From the NCBI GenBank assembly GCA_045543095.1, contig JAZQMC010000013.1, positions 37,415-101,414 on the forward strand: a DNA stretch of 64,000 bases. Reading direction: 5' to 3'. The translations under genes were made by a program, and so were the position numbers. The notes under the pieces were generated by a model that saw only the letters and a list, made by a program, of their open reading frames with translations, made no database searches and had not been told where the DNA came from. The stretch is from Fimenecus sp045543095. GTDB taxonomy: Bacteria > Bacillota > Clostridia > Oscillospirales > Acutalibacteraceae. Shown in pieces: positions 6,855-15,518 of the stretch. The first letter of the stretch is position 1. Each line of letters opens with the position of its first letter.

Positions 6855-9047
6855 ATGTTTTTCAAGAATTTTAAAGTTTGGGAAACTGAACTCGCAGGCA
6901 GAAAATTAACTCTTGAAACAGGCAAAATGGCAGGTCTTGCAAACGCTGCTGTTATGGCTCGTTACGGTGAAACAGAAGTTCTTTGTACAGTAACAGCTTC
7001 TGCAAAGCCAAGAGAGGGTGTTGACTTCTTCCCTCTTTCAGTTGACTATGAAGAAAAAATGTATTCAGTAGGCCGTATTCCCGGCTCATTCCAAAGACGC
7101 GAAGGCAGAGCAAGTGAAAAGGCAATTCTTACTTCTCGTTGCATTGACCGTCCTATCCGTCCTCTTTTCCCAAAGGATTTGAGAAATGACTGTTCAGTAG
7201 TTGCTACTGTAATGTCAGTTGACCCTGATTGCTCACCCGAAATCACAGCTATGATTGGTGTTTCAGCAGCAATCGCTATTTCAGATATTCCGTGGGCAGG
7301 TCCTGTTTCAGGCGTAAACGTTGGTCTTGTTGACGGCAAAATCGTTATCAACCCAAATCTTGAAGAGAGAGCAAAAACAGACCTTGTTCTTACAGTTGCT
7401 TCTACTGCTGACCTTGTTGCTATGATTGAAGCAGGTGCAAACGAAATCGATGACGATACAATGTTTGACGCTATCATGGCAGGTCACGCTGAAAACCAGA
7501 AAATCGTTAAATTCATTCAGGGTATTGTTGATGAAGTTGGTAAGCCAAAATTTGCTTACGAATCATCTGACCCAGACCCTGAAATTATGGCAGAAATCGA
7601 AGAATTCTGCATTGAAGATGTTAAAAAAGCTCTTGATACAGACGACAAACTTGTTCGTGACGAAGCTCTTCTTCCAATTTACGAAGCCGTTCACGAGAAG
7701 TTTGATGAGCGTTTTGAAGGCAACGAAGCAAAACTTGACGAGATTATGTATCTTGTTCAGAAACACGTTGTTCGTGCATGGCTTAAAGATGAGCACAAGC
7801 GTGTAGACGGCCGTGGAATTGACGAAATCCGTCCTCTTAACGCAGAGGTTGACCTTATCACTCGTGCTCACGGTTCAGGTATGTTCACTCGTGGTCAGAC
7901 TCAGGTTCTTTCAGTTGCAACACTCGGACCCATGGGTGATGCACAGCAACTTGACGGCCTTGACGAGCAGACAGAAAAGAGATATATCCACCACTACAAT
8001 TTCCCATCATATTCAGTTGGTGAAACAAAGCCATCTCGTGGCCCCGGACGTCGTGAAATCGGTCACGGTGCTCTTGCAGAAAAGGCTCTTGTTCCTGTTC
8101 TTCCGTCAATTGATGAATTCCCTTATGCAATCCGCGTAGTTTCAGAAGTTCTTTCATCAAACGGTTCAACTTCACAGGGCTCAATCTGTGGTTCAACTCT
8201 TGCCCTTATGGCAGCTGGTGTTCCGATTAAGGCTCCTGTTGCAGGTATTTCTTGCGGTCTTATCACAGGTGACGACGGCGTTTACGGTGACTTCATGACA
8301 ATGGTTGATATTCAGGGTCTTGAAGACTTCTACGGCGATATGGACTTTAAAGTTGCGGGTACAAAGAAAGGTATCACAGCAATTCAGATGGACCTTAAAG
8401 TGCACGGTCTTACAGCAGAAATCATTAAAGAAGCATTTGCAAAGACACACAAGGCAAGAGAGTATATCCTTGATGAAATTATGCTTCCTTGCATTGCAGA
8501 GCCAAGAGCAGAACTTTCAAAATATGCTCCAAAGATGCTCTCAACAAAGATTGACCCTGAAAAAATCGGTGATGTTATCGGTAAACAGGGTAAGGTTATT
8601 CAGAAGATTCAGGCAGAATGTGAAGTTAAGATTGACATTGAAGAAGATGGTCGCGTATTCATTTCAGGTATCGACCTTGAAAACGCAAAGCGTGCTCTTT
8701 CAATTGTTGAGCTTATCGCAAAAGACCCTGAAATCGGTGCAATCTACAACGGTGTTGTAACTCGTCTTATGAGCTTCGGTGCATTCGTTGAAATCGCTCC
8801 CGGCAAAGAAGGTCTTGTCCACATCAGCCGTCTTGATGTTAAGCGTACAGAAAAGGTTGAAGATGTTGTTAATGTTGGTGACACAGTGCTTGTAAAGGTG
8901 CTTGAAATTGACGACCAGGGCAGACTTAACCTTTCTCGTCGTGATGCTCTTATCGAGGTTAAGGGACTCACACCCGAAAACGATATTGAAGAAGCACCCC
9001 GTCGCGACAACAAAAAGCGTTTCGGTGGCAGAAGAAACAGAGATTAA
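6855..9047 (+). CDS. pnp: Polyribonucleotide nucleotidyltransferase (PNPase)
   Basis: 730-residue phosphorolytic 3'-5' exoribonuclease of RNA turnover. Two RNase PH domains (about 10-230 and 320-550) flank an alpha-helical linker. The second carries the catalytic core with GPGRREIGHG near residue 395 and SNGSTSQGSICGSTLA near 436. A KH domain (DKIGDVIGKQGKVIQ-type, here KIGDVIGKQGKVIQKIQ near 570) and an S1 domain with the GAFVEIAPGKEGLVHIS motif near 640 follow. Full length. Start supported by AAGGAAGG at 6839. Downstream of rpsO as in most bacteria. Confidence 0.97.
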   Translation: MFFKNFKVWETELAGRKLTLETGKMAGLANAAVMARYGETEVLCTVTASAKPREGVDFFPLSVDYEEKMYSVGRIPGSFQRREGRASEKAILTSRCIDRPIRPLFPKDLRNDCSVVATVMSVDPDCSPEITAMIGVSAAIAISDIPWAGPVSGVNVGLVDGKIVINPNLEERAKTDLVLTVASTADLVAMIEAGANEIDDDTMFDAIMAGHAENQKIVKFIQGIVDEVGKPKFAYESSDPDPEIMAEIEEFCIEDVKKALDTDDKLVRDEALLPIYEAVHEKFDERFEGNEAKLDEIMYLVQKHVVRAWLKDEHKRVDGRGIDEIRPLNAEVDLITRAHGSGMFTRGQTQVLSVATLGPMGDAQQLDGLDEQTEKRYIHHYNFPSYSVGETKPSRGPGRREIGHGALAEKALVPVLPSIDEFPYAIRVVSEVLSSNGSTSQGSICGSTLALMAAGVPIKAPVAGISCGLITGDDGVYGDFMTMVDIQGLEDFYGDMDFKVAGTKKGITAIQMDLKVHGLTAEIIKEAFAKTHKAREYILDEIMLPCIAEPRAELSKYAPKMLSTKIDPEKIGDVIGKQGKVIQKIQAECEVKIDIEEDGRVFISGIDLENAKRALSIVELIAKDPEIGAIYNGVVTRLMSFGAFVEIAPGKEGLVHISRLDVKRTEKVEDVVNVGDTVLVKVLEIDDQGRLNLSRRDALIEVKGLTPENDIEEAPRRDNKKRFGGRRNRD

Positions 9048-9067
9048 TTCTCACGATAAATAAAAAT

Positions 9068-9100
9068 AACCGCTCATCTTAATTGATGGGCGGTTTTGTT
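9068..9100 (+). terminator. Terminator of rpsO-pnp
   Basis: AACCGCTCATC pairs with GATGGGCGGTT across a TTAATT loop and is followed by a T-rich tail. Confidence 0.85.
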
Positions 9101-9117
9101 GTATATTGATATTTAGT

Positions 9118-9186
9118 GTCATTCTGAGCGAAGCGAAGAATCTCTGCTGTTTTGAGATTCTTCGTCGTTTCACTCCTCAGAATGAC
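9118..9186. repeat. GTCATTCTGAG palindrome, copy 1
   Basis: A 69-bp inverted repeat beginning GTCATTCTGAGCGAAGCG and ending CTCAGAATGAC, with inner arms GAAGAATCTC/GAGATTCTTC. Further copies lie at 11013, 28495, 35000 and 53995. This one overlaps the last 17 bases of the amidase gene. Confidence 0.9.
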
Positions 9187-10936
9187 CTTTTTTATTTTTC
9201 TTCTTAACCACTATATACACTCCAACTCCGACACCGATAACAACAACTGCAATACCTACGGGTATGACGATCTTTAATACCTTATTATCGGGCTTGTCCG
9301 TTTTGTTTTCAACGGAATTTGTAGTGGTTTCGGTTGTAGTTGTGGTCGTTGTAGTTGTTGTTGTAGTCGTAGCAGTAGTTGTACTTTCTGTGGTTGTTTC
9401 GGTTGAAGATAGCTCTGTAACTGTTGCTGCCACATTTTTTATGTCTTGCTTTTCGAAAAAATCAAGGGTCAATTCTGCAGTCAAACTACCGTTAAGGTGG
9501 GGCACGGACTTCGGCGTTACGCGGTGGTCATAGTTTTCGGTGTAGGAATAAGCAAGGTTCAAAAGTAATTGCTCGCTGTTTTTAAGTGAAGCAATTTCCA
9601 TACCGATTCCTGCACCCGATGAGTGCTGACCAATAAGCACCGACATTTCGGGGATGCTTGCTGACGGCGAGAGCGTGCGACAGTTGTTTATGAAAACTTG
9701 ACTCCAAGCGTTCCAGTATTTGCCGTTTGAATCCTTGCCGGATTTTAATGGGGTTGAGGAATATGTTGGGAATATCACCGCGTCAACACCATTGTCTTTA
9801 ACAACTTTTTTGAAATCATCGTAAAGTGCTTTTTTGAGCGAAGTTTTTGAAGAATTAAAGGTTTTATCCGATAAATTAAACAATTTCGGCATTGAAATTG
9901 TAACAACCTCTGCACCGCAAGCTTCAAGTTCTTTTACGGCATTTTCAAATGCAGAAAGCACTTCTTTATCATAATTTGATGCTTTTGCACGGTCGTTAAG
10001 CTCATTCCAAGTTTGTGAGCGTAAGGTTGTTTTGTCATATTCATTTAAGTTTGTAATCGGGTATGTAAGTTCTGAAAGAATACCGATTTTTACACCTTTG
10101 AGTGCATTTTTGCTAAGATTTTTTGTGTAGTTGTATTCGCCTTGGGTCAGTACATCCATCATAACCGCTTGGTCATAAACTGTTCGGGTTATTGCCCCTG
10201 CAACATCACGACTGCCGTTGAGCATTTTTATGCCTTTTGTTGAAATAAGACCAAAAGTACTGCGAAGCGACACACAACCGTTGAGAACTGCGGGGATACG
10301 AAGTGACGAATTTGTGTCCGTGCCAAGTCCTGCCGTGGCAAAGTTAAGACTTACCGCAACTGCAGTACCGCCCGAAGAACCACCCGCCGCCAACAAGGCA
10401 TTATAGGCGTTCTGGGTTTCGCCGACGATAGCACTTGTGCTTACTCTTGCGTCCTGTGCGTCGGTACTCATATTGGTTTTGGCAATGATTACTGCACCCT
10501 CGCGAAGAAGATAATTCACAACACTTGCATTACTGTCGGCAATTGTCAGCCCATCGGTTTTGTGACCGTTTGTGGTGTAATAGCCCTCTAAATCCATATT
10601 GTCTTTAATTACCACGGGTACGCCGAAAAGCAGACCTTTATTTTTGCCTTTTGCAAGAGCTTCGTCGCGTTCTTTTGCCACATCTAATGAGTCAGAGCAG
10701 ATTGAAATAAAGCAATTAAACTTACTGTCATATTTCTGAATTCTGTAAAGATAATATCGAGTCAATTCTTCGCAGGTAACTTTTTTAGATGCAATTGCCT
10801 CGCGGACTTCAAGAATGTCGGCGTCATATAATGAGGCTAAAATTTGGTCTTTGTTTATTTTTTCTTCAGCAGATATAAAAATCACCGATGAAAAGCACAT
10901 GAACAACGCGAGAATAAGCGAAACTGCCTTTTTCAT
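9170..10936 (-). CDS. Exported, membrane-anchored amidase-signature hydrolase
   Basis: 588 residues. Signal peptide (1-24), amidase-signature domain (about 30-490), a threonine-rich linker with runs of T (about 505-545), one membrane helix (about 553-577) and a basic tail, so the enzyme is held on the outer face of the membrane. The Ser-cisSer-Lys triad is present: Lys in VVIKDN, the cis-Ser in AAGGSSGG and the nucleophile Ser in GTDTNSSLRIPA. In the last motif the usual GGS is NSS, an uncommon variant. Substrate unknown; family members hydrolyse amides and peptides. The final residues GHSEE and the stop come from a dispersed palindrome. Confidence 0.85.
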   Translation of the reverse strand: MKKAVSLILALFMCFSSVIFISAEEKINKDQILASLYDADILEVREAIASKKVTCEELTRYYLYRIQKYDSKFNCFISICSDSLDVAKERDEALAKGKNKGLLFGVPVVIKDNMDLEGYYTTNGHKTDGLTIADSNASVVNYLLREGAVIIAKTNMSTDAQDARVSTSAIVGETQNAYNALLAAGGSSGGTAVAVSLNFATAGLGTDTNSSLRIPAVLNGCVSLRSTFGLISTKGIKMLNGSRDVAGAITRTVYDQAVMMDVLTQGEYNYTKNLSKNALKGVKIGILSELTYPITNLNEYDKTTLRSQTWNELNDRAKASNYDKEVLSAFENAVKELEACGAEVVTISMPKLFNLSDKTFNSSKTSLKKALYDDFKKVVKDNGVDAVIFPTYSSTPLKSGKDSNGKYWNAWSQVFINNCRTLSPSASIPEMSVLIGQHSSGAGIGMEIASLKNSEQLLLNLAYSYTENYDHRVTPKSVPHLNGSLTAELTLDFFEKQDIKNVAATVTELSSTETTTESTTTATTTTTTTTTTTTTETTTNSVENKTDKPDNKVLKIVIPVGIAVVVIGVGVGVYIVVKKKNKKGHSEE

Positions 10937-10970
10937 ATCTTCACCCCGAAATTTGTAGGTTTATGTAGAT

Positions 10971-10999
10971 ATTATAGTACCTTTTTATGTAAAATGCAA
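10971..10999 (-). promoter_or_regulatory. Promoter of the amidase gene
   Basis: On the minus strand TTGCAT, a 17-base spacer and TATAAT stand about 35 bases before the start codon. The start codon itself follows GGGGTGAAG. Confidence 0.65.
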
Positions 11000-11012
11000 A
11001 TTCATTCTACAA

Positions 11013-11083
11013 GTCATTCTTAGCGAAGCGAAGAATCTCATAACTCATCAGAGATTCTTCGTCGCTTTGCTCCTCAGAATGAC
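11013..11083. repeat. GTCATTCTGAG palindrome, copy 2
   Basis: A 71-bp palindrome with the same arms as copy 1 (GCGAAGCGAAGAATCTC.. and ..GAGATTCTTCGTCGC). It lies between the galU terminator and the amidase promoter. Confidence 0.9.
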
Positions 11084-11085
11084 AC

Positions 11086-11113
11086 AAAAAATGGCGAACA
11101 CAGTGTCCGCCAT
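11086..11113 (-). terminator. Terminator of the ahcY-galU unit
   Basis: On the minus strand ATGGCGGACA pairs with TGTTCGCCAT and is followed by a run of T directly after galU. Confidence 0.7.
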
Positions 11114-11120
11114 TAAATAT

Positions 11121-11996
11121 TTATAATGTTTTTGCGAGTTCTTTTATGTATGCTTTGAAATCTTCGCTGATTTCGGGGTGTTTAAGAGCAACTTCGCAGT
11201 TCGCTTTCATAATACCCATTTTGTTGCCCATATCGTAACGTGTGCCCTCATAATCAAGAGCAATAACACCTTTTGTTTGTGCAAGAGTTTTCATTGCATC
11301 TGTAAGCTGAAGTTCGTTTCCTGCACCCTTTGGTGTATTTTCAAGAATTTCAAAAATTTCGGGGGGCATTACAACACGGCCAAGAATTGAATAGTTTGAC
11401 ATAATCTCTTCGGGCTTTGGTTTTTCAATCATATCTGTGCAATTAAATGCCTTATCTGTGATTGGTTCAACTGCTAATGAGCAATATTTACAAACATCTT
11501 TTGCGGGAACCTCTTTAACACCAACAACACCCTTGCCGTAAGTTTCATAAGCATCAATAAGCTGTTTTGTAACCGGCTCGCCCTCTGAAATGAAAACATC
11601 ATCACCATAAAGGATAGCAAAAGGTTCGTTGCCTATGAAATTCTTTGCACAAAGAACCGCGTGACCGAGTCCGCCTGTTTCTTTTTGACGCAAGAAATAT
11701 GTATTGCAGAGTTGTGAACACTCGAGAACTGAATCGTAAAGTTCTTTTTTTTCGGGATTTTTGCTCAATTTATCCTCAAGCTCATAAGCGTGGTCAAAGT
11801 GGTCTTCAATAACACCTTTACCGCGGTTTGTGATGATGAGAACATCAGTAATTCCCGATTTTGCTGCTTCTTCAACAAGATATTGAATTGCGGGCTTGTC
11901 AACAATGTTGAGCATTTCTTTGGGAACTGCCTTTGATGCGGGTAAAACTCTTGTGCCGAGACCCGCTGCGGGGATAATAGCCTTTGTGATTTTCAT
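11121..11996 (-). CDS. galU: UTP-glucose-1-phosphate uridylyltransferase
   Basis: 291 residues, normal GalU length. It makes UDP-glucose from glucose-1-phosphate and UTP for polysaccharides and glycolipids. The nucleotide-binding segment IPAAGLGTRVLPASKAVPK stands at residues 8-26 and the GDD metal motif (ILYGDDVF) near 128. KPKPEEIMSNYSILGR is the conserved central segment. Start preceded by GGAGAATGG. It ends a minus-strand run ahcY, RING/DUF2628 gene, galU. Confidence 0.95.
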   Translation of the reverse strand: MKITKAIIPAAGLGTRVLPASKAVPKEMLNIVDKPAIQYLVEEAAKSGITDVLIITNRGKGVIEDHFDHAYELEDKLSKNPEKKELYDSVLECSQLCNTYFLRQKETGGLGHAVLCAKNFIGNEPFAILYGDDVFISEGEPVTKQLIDAYETYGKGVVGVKEVPAKDVCKYCSLAVEPITDKAFNCTDMIEKPKPEEIMSNYSILGRVVMPPEIFEILENTPKGAGNELQLTDAMKTLAQTKGVIALDYEGTRYDMGNKMGIMKANCEVALKHPEISEDFKAYIKELAKTL

Positions 11997-12014
11997 AACA
12001 CCATTCTCCTGAAT

Positions 12015-12965
12015 TTATTTATTTAACGCTGTGAAAAGCATATTTATAGCCATAACAATTATATTATTTGTGAGCACGGCAAGGAAGGTATAGCCCATAG
12101 ACATTCCGCCCTGCTTATATAAGTTAAGTTTGCGAAGTTCGGGTTCGGGAAATTCGGTTTTTATCTGTCTTATTTTTGCCACCGTGTGCTCTTTGTACCA
12201 TTTATTTGCATTAAATCCGATGTAAAGCTGAATACCGATTGACAAACCATTGGCAACAAGGGTAAGTACAATTCCTGCCTTGTTTTCCGTATAGAGAGTC
12301 TGCATTTCGTTTGCGGCAGTTTGGAGTTCTTCTTGCGAAAGTGAAGATGTTTCACTGTATTTTGCTTGCCATTCGTAAAAATCCTGATTGAACTGTTGAA
12401 CTGACGGAATAAATGAAAATACCACCGATACAAGCAAAATCGCGGTTAAGAATATTGCACCTAATTTATAGAGTTTTCTGTAAAAGAACCAATATGGTGC
12501 AAAGAAAAATGCCGCCCAGTTAAATGCTTTTTTACCTGTTCTTTGTAAAAAGAAATTCTGAAGATATTTAAAGGCATTCATCTGCACAAATTCAGCGACT
12601 TCTTCAGTTGAAACTCCGTCAGCGAGCTCTTTCGGATATGCGTCAAAGGGGTTTTGCTGATTAGCCCAGAAAACAGTTGATGCTGCAGTTCGTGAACTGT
12701 TTATTTCACCTTGAGGGGTGTACGCAACAAATGGTGGAACGGGATTTTCTGTATTTTCGGGCGTGGAAGAAGATTTGTCTAAACTCTCCCAACGATAACC
12801 CTCACTGTGCTTTTCGTTGTTTACACATTCACCGTTTTTCTTATAACATTCACGATGATGGGGTGTTCCGCAAAGGGGACACACAACAATATCTTCGTCG
12901 GCTTTAAAAGGCTCGTTACAGACGGGACATTTTTCGCCGGTGTATCTGAAATCATTATTATTCAT
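12015..12965 (-). CDS. RING-like zinc finger plus DUF2628 membrane protein
   Basis: 316 residues. The N-terminus holds a Cys/His cluster, CPVC near residue 13, CPLC near 32, H-H-x-x-C near 38-41 and a later Cys, the layout of the prokaryotic RING finger family. A linker follows, then a segment with FNWAAFFFAPYWFFYRKLY (about 145-163), which is the signature of DUF2628, and about three membrane helices. The start at 12965 is one base beyond the ahcY stop, so translation is probably coupled; longer in-frame starts would lie inside ahcY. Function unknown. The pairing of a RING finger with DUF2628 suggests a membrane-tethered zinc protein. Confidence 0.75.
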   Translation of the reverse strand: MNNNDFRYTGEKCPVCNEPFKADEDIVVCPLCGTPHHRECYKKNGECVNNEKHSEGYRWESLDKSSSTPENTENPVPPFVAYTPQGEINSSRTAASTVFWANQQNPFDAYPKELADGVSTEEVAEFVQMNAFKYLQNFFLQRTGKKAFNWAAFFFAPYWFFYRKLYKLGAIFLTAILLVSVVFSFIPSVQQFNQDFYEWQAKYSETSSLSQEELQTAANEMQTLYTENKAGIVLTLVANGLSIGIQLYIGFNANKWYKEHTVAKIRQIKTEFPEPELRKLNLYKQGGMSMGYTFLAVLTNNIIVMAINMLFTALNK

Positions 12966-12966
12966 A

Positions 12967-14211
12967 TTAAACATTCCAACTGTTGATATATTTTTCTTGC
13001 TCGGGAGTGAGTGCGTCAATATGAGTGCCCCAACTGTTGAGTTTTCTTAATGCAACCTTTTTGTCGATTTCTTCGGGCACATCAATAACGGAAGCCTCAA
13101 GATTTTTGCCGTTTTTAACAATATATTCCGCACAAAGAGCCTGAATAGAAAAGCTCATATCCATAATCTCTGCGGGGTGGCCGTCGCCTGCCGCAAGATT
13201 TACAAGTCTGCCCTCGGCAATCACACTGATTGTTCTGCCGTCTGCGAGAGTATATCCCATAATATTCTTTCTCTGTGGTGCAATTTTAACCGCTAATTCC
13301 TCAAGTTCGGGAAGATTGATTTCAACATTGAAATGACCTGCGTTACAACAAATAGCACCGTCTTTCATATTTCGGAACGCTTTTTTAGTGATTACATCTT
13401 TACAACCCGTAACAGTTACAAAGAAATCACCGTATTTTGCCGCTTCTTCCATTTCCATAACGCTGAAACCGTCCATACGAGCTTCCATAGCTTTAATGGG
13501 GTCGATTTCTGTGATGATTACCTGTGCGTTAAGTCCTTTTGCACGCATTGCAACACCCTTACCGCACCAACCGTATCCCGCAACAACAACGGTTTTGCCC
13601 GCAACAATTAAGTTTGTTGTTCTGTTAATGCCGTCCCAAACGGATTGACCTGTGCCGTAACGGTTATCAAAAAGATATTTACATTTAGCGTTGTTAACGG
13701 CAATCATGGGGAATTTGAGTTCGCCATCTCTTGCCATTGAAACAAGGCGGATAATTCCTGTTGTTGTTTCTTCGCAACCGCCGAGAACATTCGGTAAAAG
13801 TTCAGGGTATTCGTTGTGAATAAGGTTTACAAGGTCGCCACCGTCATCAATAATTACATCGGGGCCTACCTTGATAACTTCGCGGAGATGTGCCATATAT
13901 TCTTCGCCTGTAGCGTTATACCAAGCAAAAACGTTAAGCCCGTTGTGAGCTAAAGCTGCCGCAACATCATCTTGAGTAGAGAGGGGGTTTGAGCCTGTAA
14001 CATACATTTCTGCTCCGCCTGCGGCGAGAACTGTACAAAGATAAGCGGTTTTAGCTTCAAGGTGAATTGACAAAGCAACCTTTAAATTCTTGAAAGGCTT
14101 GGTTTCTCTGAAATCATTTTCAATACTGCGAAGCACGGGCATGTGTGCCTTTACCCAGTTGATTTTTTGCTGACCTGATTCATAAAGTGAAATATCACGA
14201 ACAAGACTCAT
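12967..14211 (-). CDS. ahcY: S-adenosylhomocysteine hydrolase
   Basis: 414 residues, the short form of the enzyme, which lacks the roughly 40-residue insert of proteobacterial and animal enzymes. It cleaves SAH to adenosine and homocysteine and relieves inhibition of methyltransferases. Visible: NNAKCKYLFDNRYGTGQS (about 189-206, with the conserved Lys and Asp) and the NAD-binding motif VAGYGWCGKGVA near 225. Start chosen at 14211 because ACGGAG is correctly spaced; a longer frame to 14256 would reach into the divergent promoter. No SAH riboswitch is seen upstream. Confidence 0.95.
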   Translation of the reverse strand: MSLVRDISLYESGQQKINWVKAHMPVLRSIENDFRETKPFKNLKVALSIHLEAKTAYLCTVLAAGGAEMYVTGSNPLSTQDDVAAALAHNGLNVFAWYNATGEEYMAHLREVIKVGPDVIIDDGGDLVNLIHNEYPELLPNVLGGCEETTTGIIRLVSMARDGELKFPMIAVNNAKCKYLFDNRYGTGQSVWDGINRTTNLIVAGKTVVVAGYGWCGKGVAMRAKGLNAQVIITEIDPIKAMEARMDGFSVMEMEEAAKYGDFFVTVTGCKDVITKKAFRNMKDGAICCNAGHFNVEINLPELEELAVKIAPQRKNIMGYTLADGRTISVIAEGRLVNLAAGDGHPAEIMDMSFSIQALCAEYIVKNGKNLEASVIDVPEEIDKKVALRKLNSWGTHIDALTPEQEKYINSWNV

Positions 14212-14246
14212 AGTTATTAACTCCGTTGATTTTATTACATTATAAT

Positions 14247-14275
14247 ATGATAGCACAAAAGGACATAAAAATCAA
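14247..14275 (-). promoter_or_regulatory. Likely promoter of ahcY
   Basis: Minus strand TTGATT, 17-base spacer, TATCAT, 36 bases before the start. A TATAAT lies slightly downstream as an alternative -10. Confidence 0.45.
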
Positions 14276-14298
14276 TACACGGAAATGCTTTGAAATAA

Positions 14299-14326
14299 TT
14301 GACAATAAGGCAGATTTATGTAATAA
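14299..14326 (+). promoter_or_regulatory. Promoter of the DUF4474 lipoprotein gene
   Basis: Consensus TTGACA, 16-base spacer and TAATAA, 34 bases before the start codon, back to back with the ahcY promoter. Confidence 0.65.
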
Positions 14327-14360
14327 TAGTATTGGTATATTTGAATTTTGGAGGGAAAAT

Positions 14361-15347
14361 ATGAAAGCTACATATTTAAGAATTCTCGCAACAATGCTTA
14401 CTCTTGTAATGCTTGTTACTTGCTTTACTTCTTGTGCAGGTTTCCTTGGCGGTGAAACTACAACTACCACAACTGCTCCGTCAAATGATGAGCCTGCTTG
14501 GAATGATAATGCACTTAACAATGACGTTCCGTCAGACACAACAACTACTACAACTACCACTACTACAACTACAACCACTACAACAACCACTACTACAACT
14601 GCTCCCGCAGATGATGATTTTGGAAATGAAGAGGATATACCACCTGTTACAAACGCTCAGTCGGGTGAAGTTTCTCAGGAAGATTTGAAAGAACTTCTCA
14701 ATGCGGCGGGTTATGAGTATGATGCTGAACAGCAGATTTATTACTCAACTCTTGAGCCTTGGCAGCGTCACTTCGGCTTTGCTGACATTTATGATGTGGC
14801 TGCAGCTTACACAAATATGAGATATATGACCTTTAAGGCTGACTTTGAATACGACGGTCTTCTTTGGAGACTTCAGTGGTGGAAAGGTCAGTATGGTGTT
14901 CTTGAAGGTGCAGAAATGGGTGTTTATACAAAAGACCCTGCAGATACATCAACATTCTATCAATGTGCAGATAATGACCACCTTATAGATATGTATTTTG
15001 AATACTATCGCACAACAAAGGACTATAACAATAAAAATATGCTTTTTAACCGTGAAGAAAAGCATTGGTGGCTCACAGGCTTTAAATTCGGCTGGACAGT
15101 GGGTGCAAACAAGAGCGTGCTTAAGGCTACACTTGTTGCTTACGACGATGAAATGGCAGACGGAATTGAAGCAGGTCTTAAGGCTGTTACCGACAGTAAG
15201 GGTAAATGGAACGGCTTTGTTGAGCAGTCAACAATGCCTGCAGGTACAAAGAACTTCTATAGGAGAGAAGGTAAAAAATTCACTGTTGTGTGGGTGGATG
15301 CAGGTTACCTCAATTATCAGACAGGAGCAATCAGTCCTGACGCATAA
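14361..15347 (+). CDS. DUF4474 lipoprotein with poly-threonine linker
   Basis: 328 residues. A type II signal peptide with lipobox TSCA (Cys near residue 30) implies a lipid anchor on the outside. Two Thr-rich stretches, the second about 25 Thr in a row, make an extended linker. The C-terminal domain (about 110-328) carries LLWRLQWWKGQYG and AEMGVYTK, features of the clostridial DUF4474 family, whose function is unknown. GGAGGG at 14350 fixes the start at 14361; longer frames start in the promoter. The Thr tract is an ACT/ACA repeat and prone to slippage. Confidence 0.75.
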   Translation: MKATYLRILATMLTLVMLVTCFTSCAGFLGGETTTTTTAPSNDEPAWNDNALNNDVPSDTTTTTTTTTTTTTTTTTTTTTAPADDDFGNEEDIPPVTNAQSGEVSQEDLKELLNAAGYEYDAEQQIYYSTLEPWQRHFGFADIYDVAAAYTNMRYMTFKADFEYDGLLWRLQWWKGQYGVLEGAEMGVYTKDPADTSTFYQCADNDHLIDMYFEYYRTTKDYNNKNMLFNREEKHWWLTGFKFGWTVGANKSVLKATLVAYDDEMADGIEAGLKAVTDSKGKWNGFVEQSTMPAGTKNFYRREGKKFTVVWVDAGYLNYQTGAISPDA

Positions 15348-15362
15348 TTCTATAAAATTTAG

Positions 15363-15393
15363 TCACCACAGAGCAAATCTGTGGTGATTTTTT
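15363..15393 (+). terminator. Terminator of the DUF4474 gene
   Basis: A 10-bp stem TCACCACAGA/TCTGTGGTGA followed by six T. Confidence 0.85.
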
Positions 15394-15434
15394 ATATAAT
15401 TTTTAAATATATTTTATAAATTTGCTTATTACAG

Positions 15435-15463
15435 TTGAAAAACACTTAATTTTAGTGTAAAAT
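15435..15463 (+). promoter_or_regulatory. Promoter of glycogen phosphorylase gene
   Basis: TTGAAA, 17-base spacer, TAAAAT, 55 bases before the start. Confidence 0.65.
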
Positions 15464-15518
15464 ATACAAATATAGTTTTATATTTAACTAATTTCACAAT
15501 CTTTTTTGGAGGAATTGT

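Noticed and set aside
9118..9186. Palindromes as ordinary rho-independent terminators
   Set aside because: Arms are long and conserved between five loci and lack the T run; they are dispersed repeats, though they may stop transcription incidentally.
14212..14300. SAH riboswitch upstream of ahcY
   Set aside because: The region holds overlapping promoters and less than 40 bases of leader, too short for the aptamer.
14240..14590. Minus-strand frame encoding a poly-Val protein, and a similar plus-strand frame at 9264-9533
   Set aside because: These are the reverse readings of the poly-Thr codon tracts.
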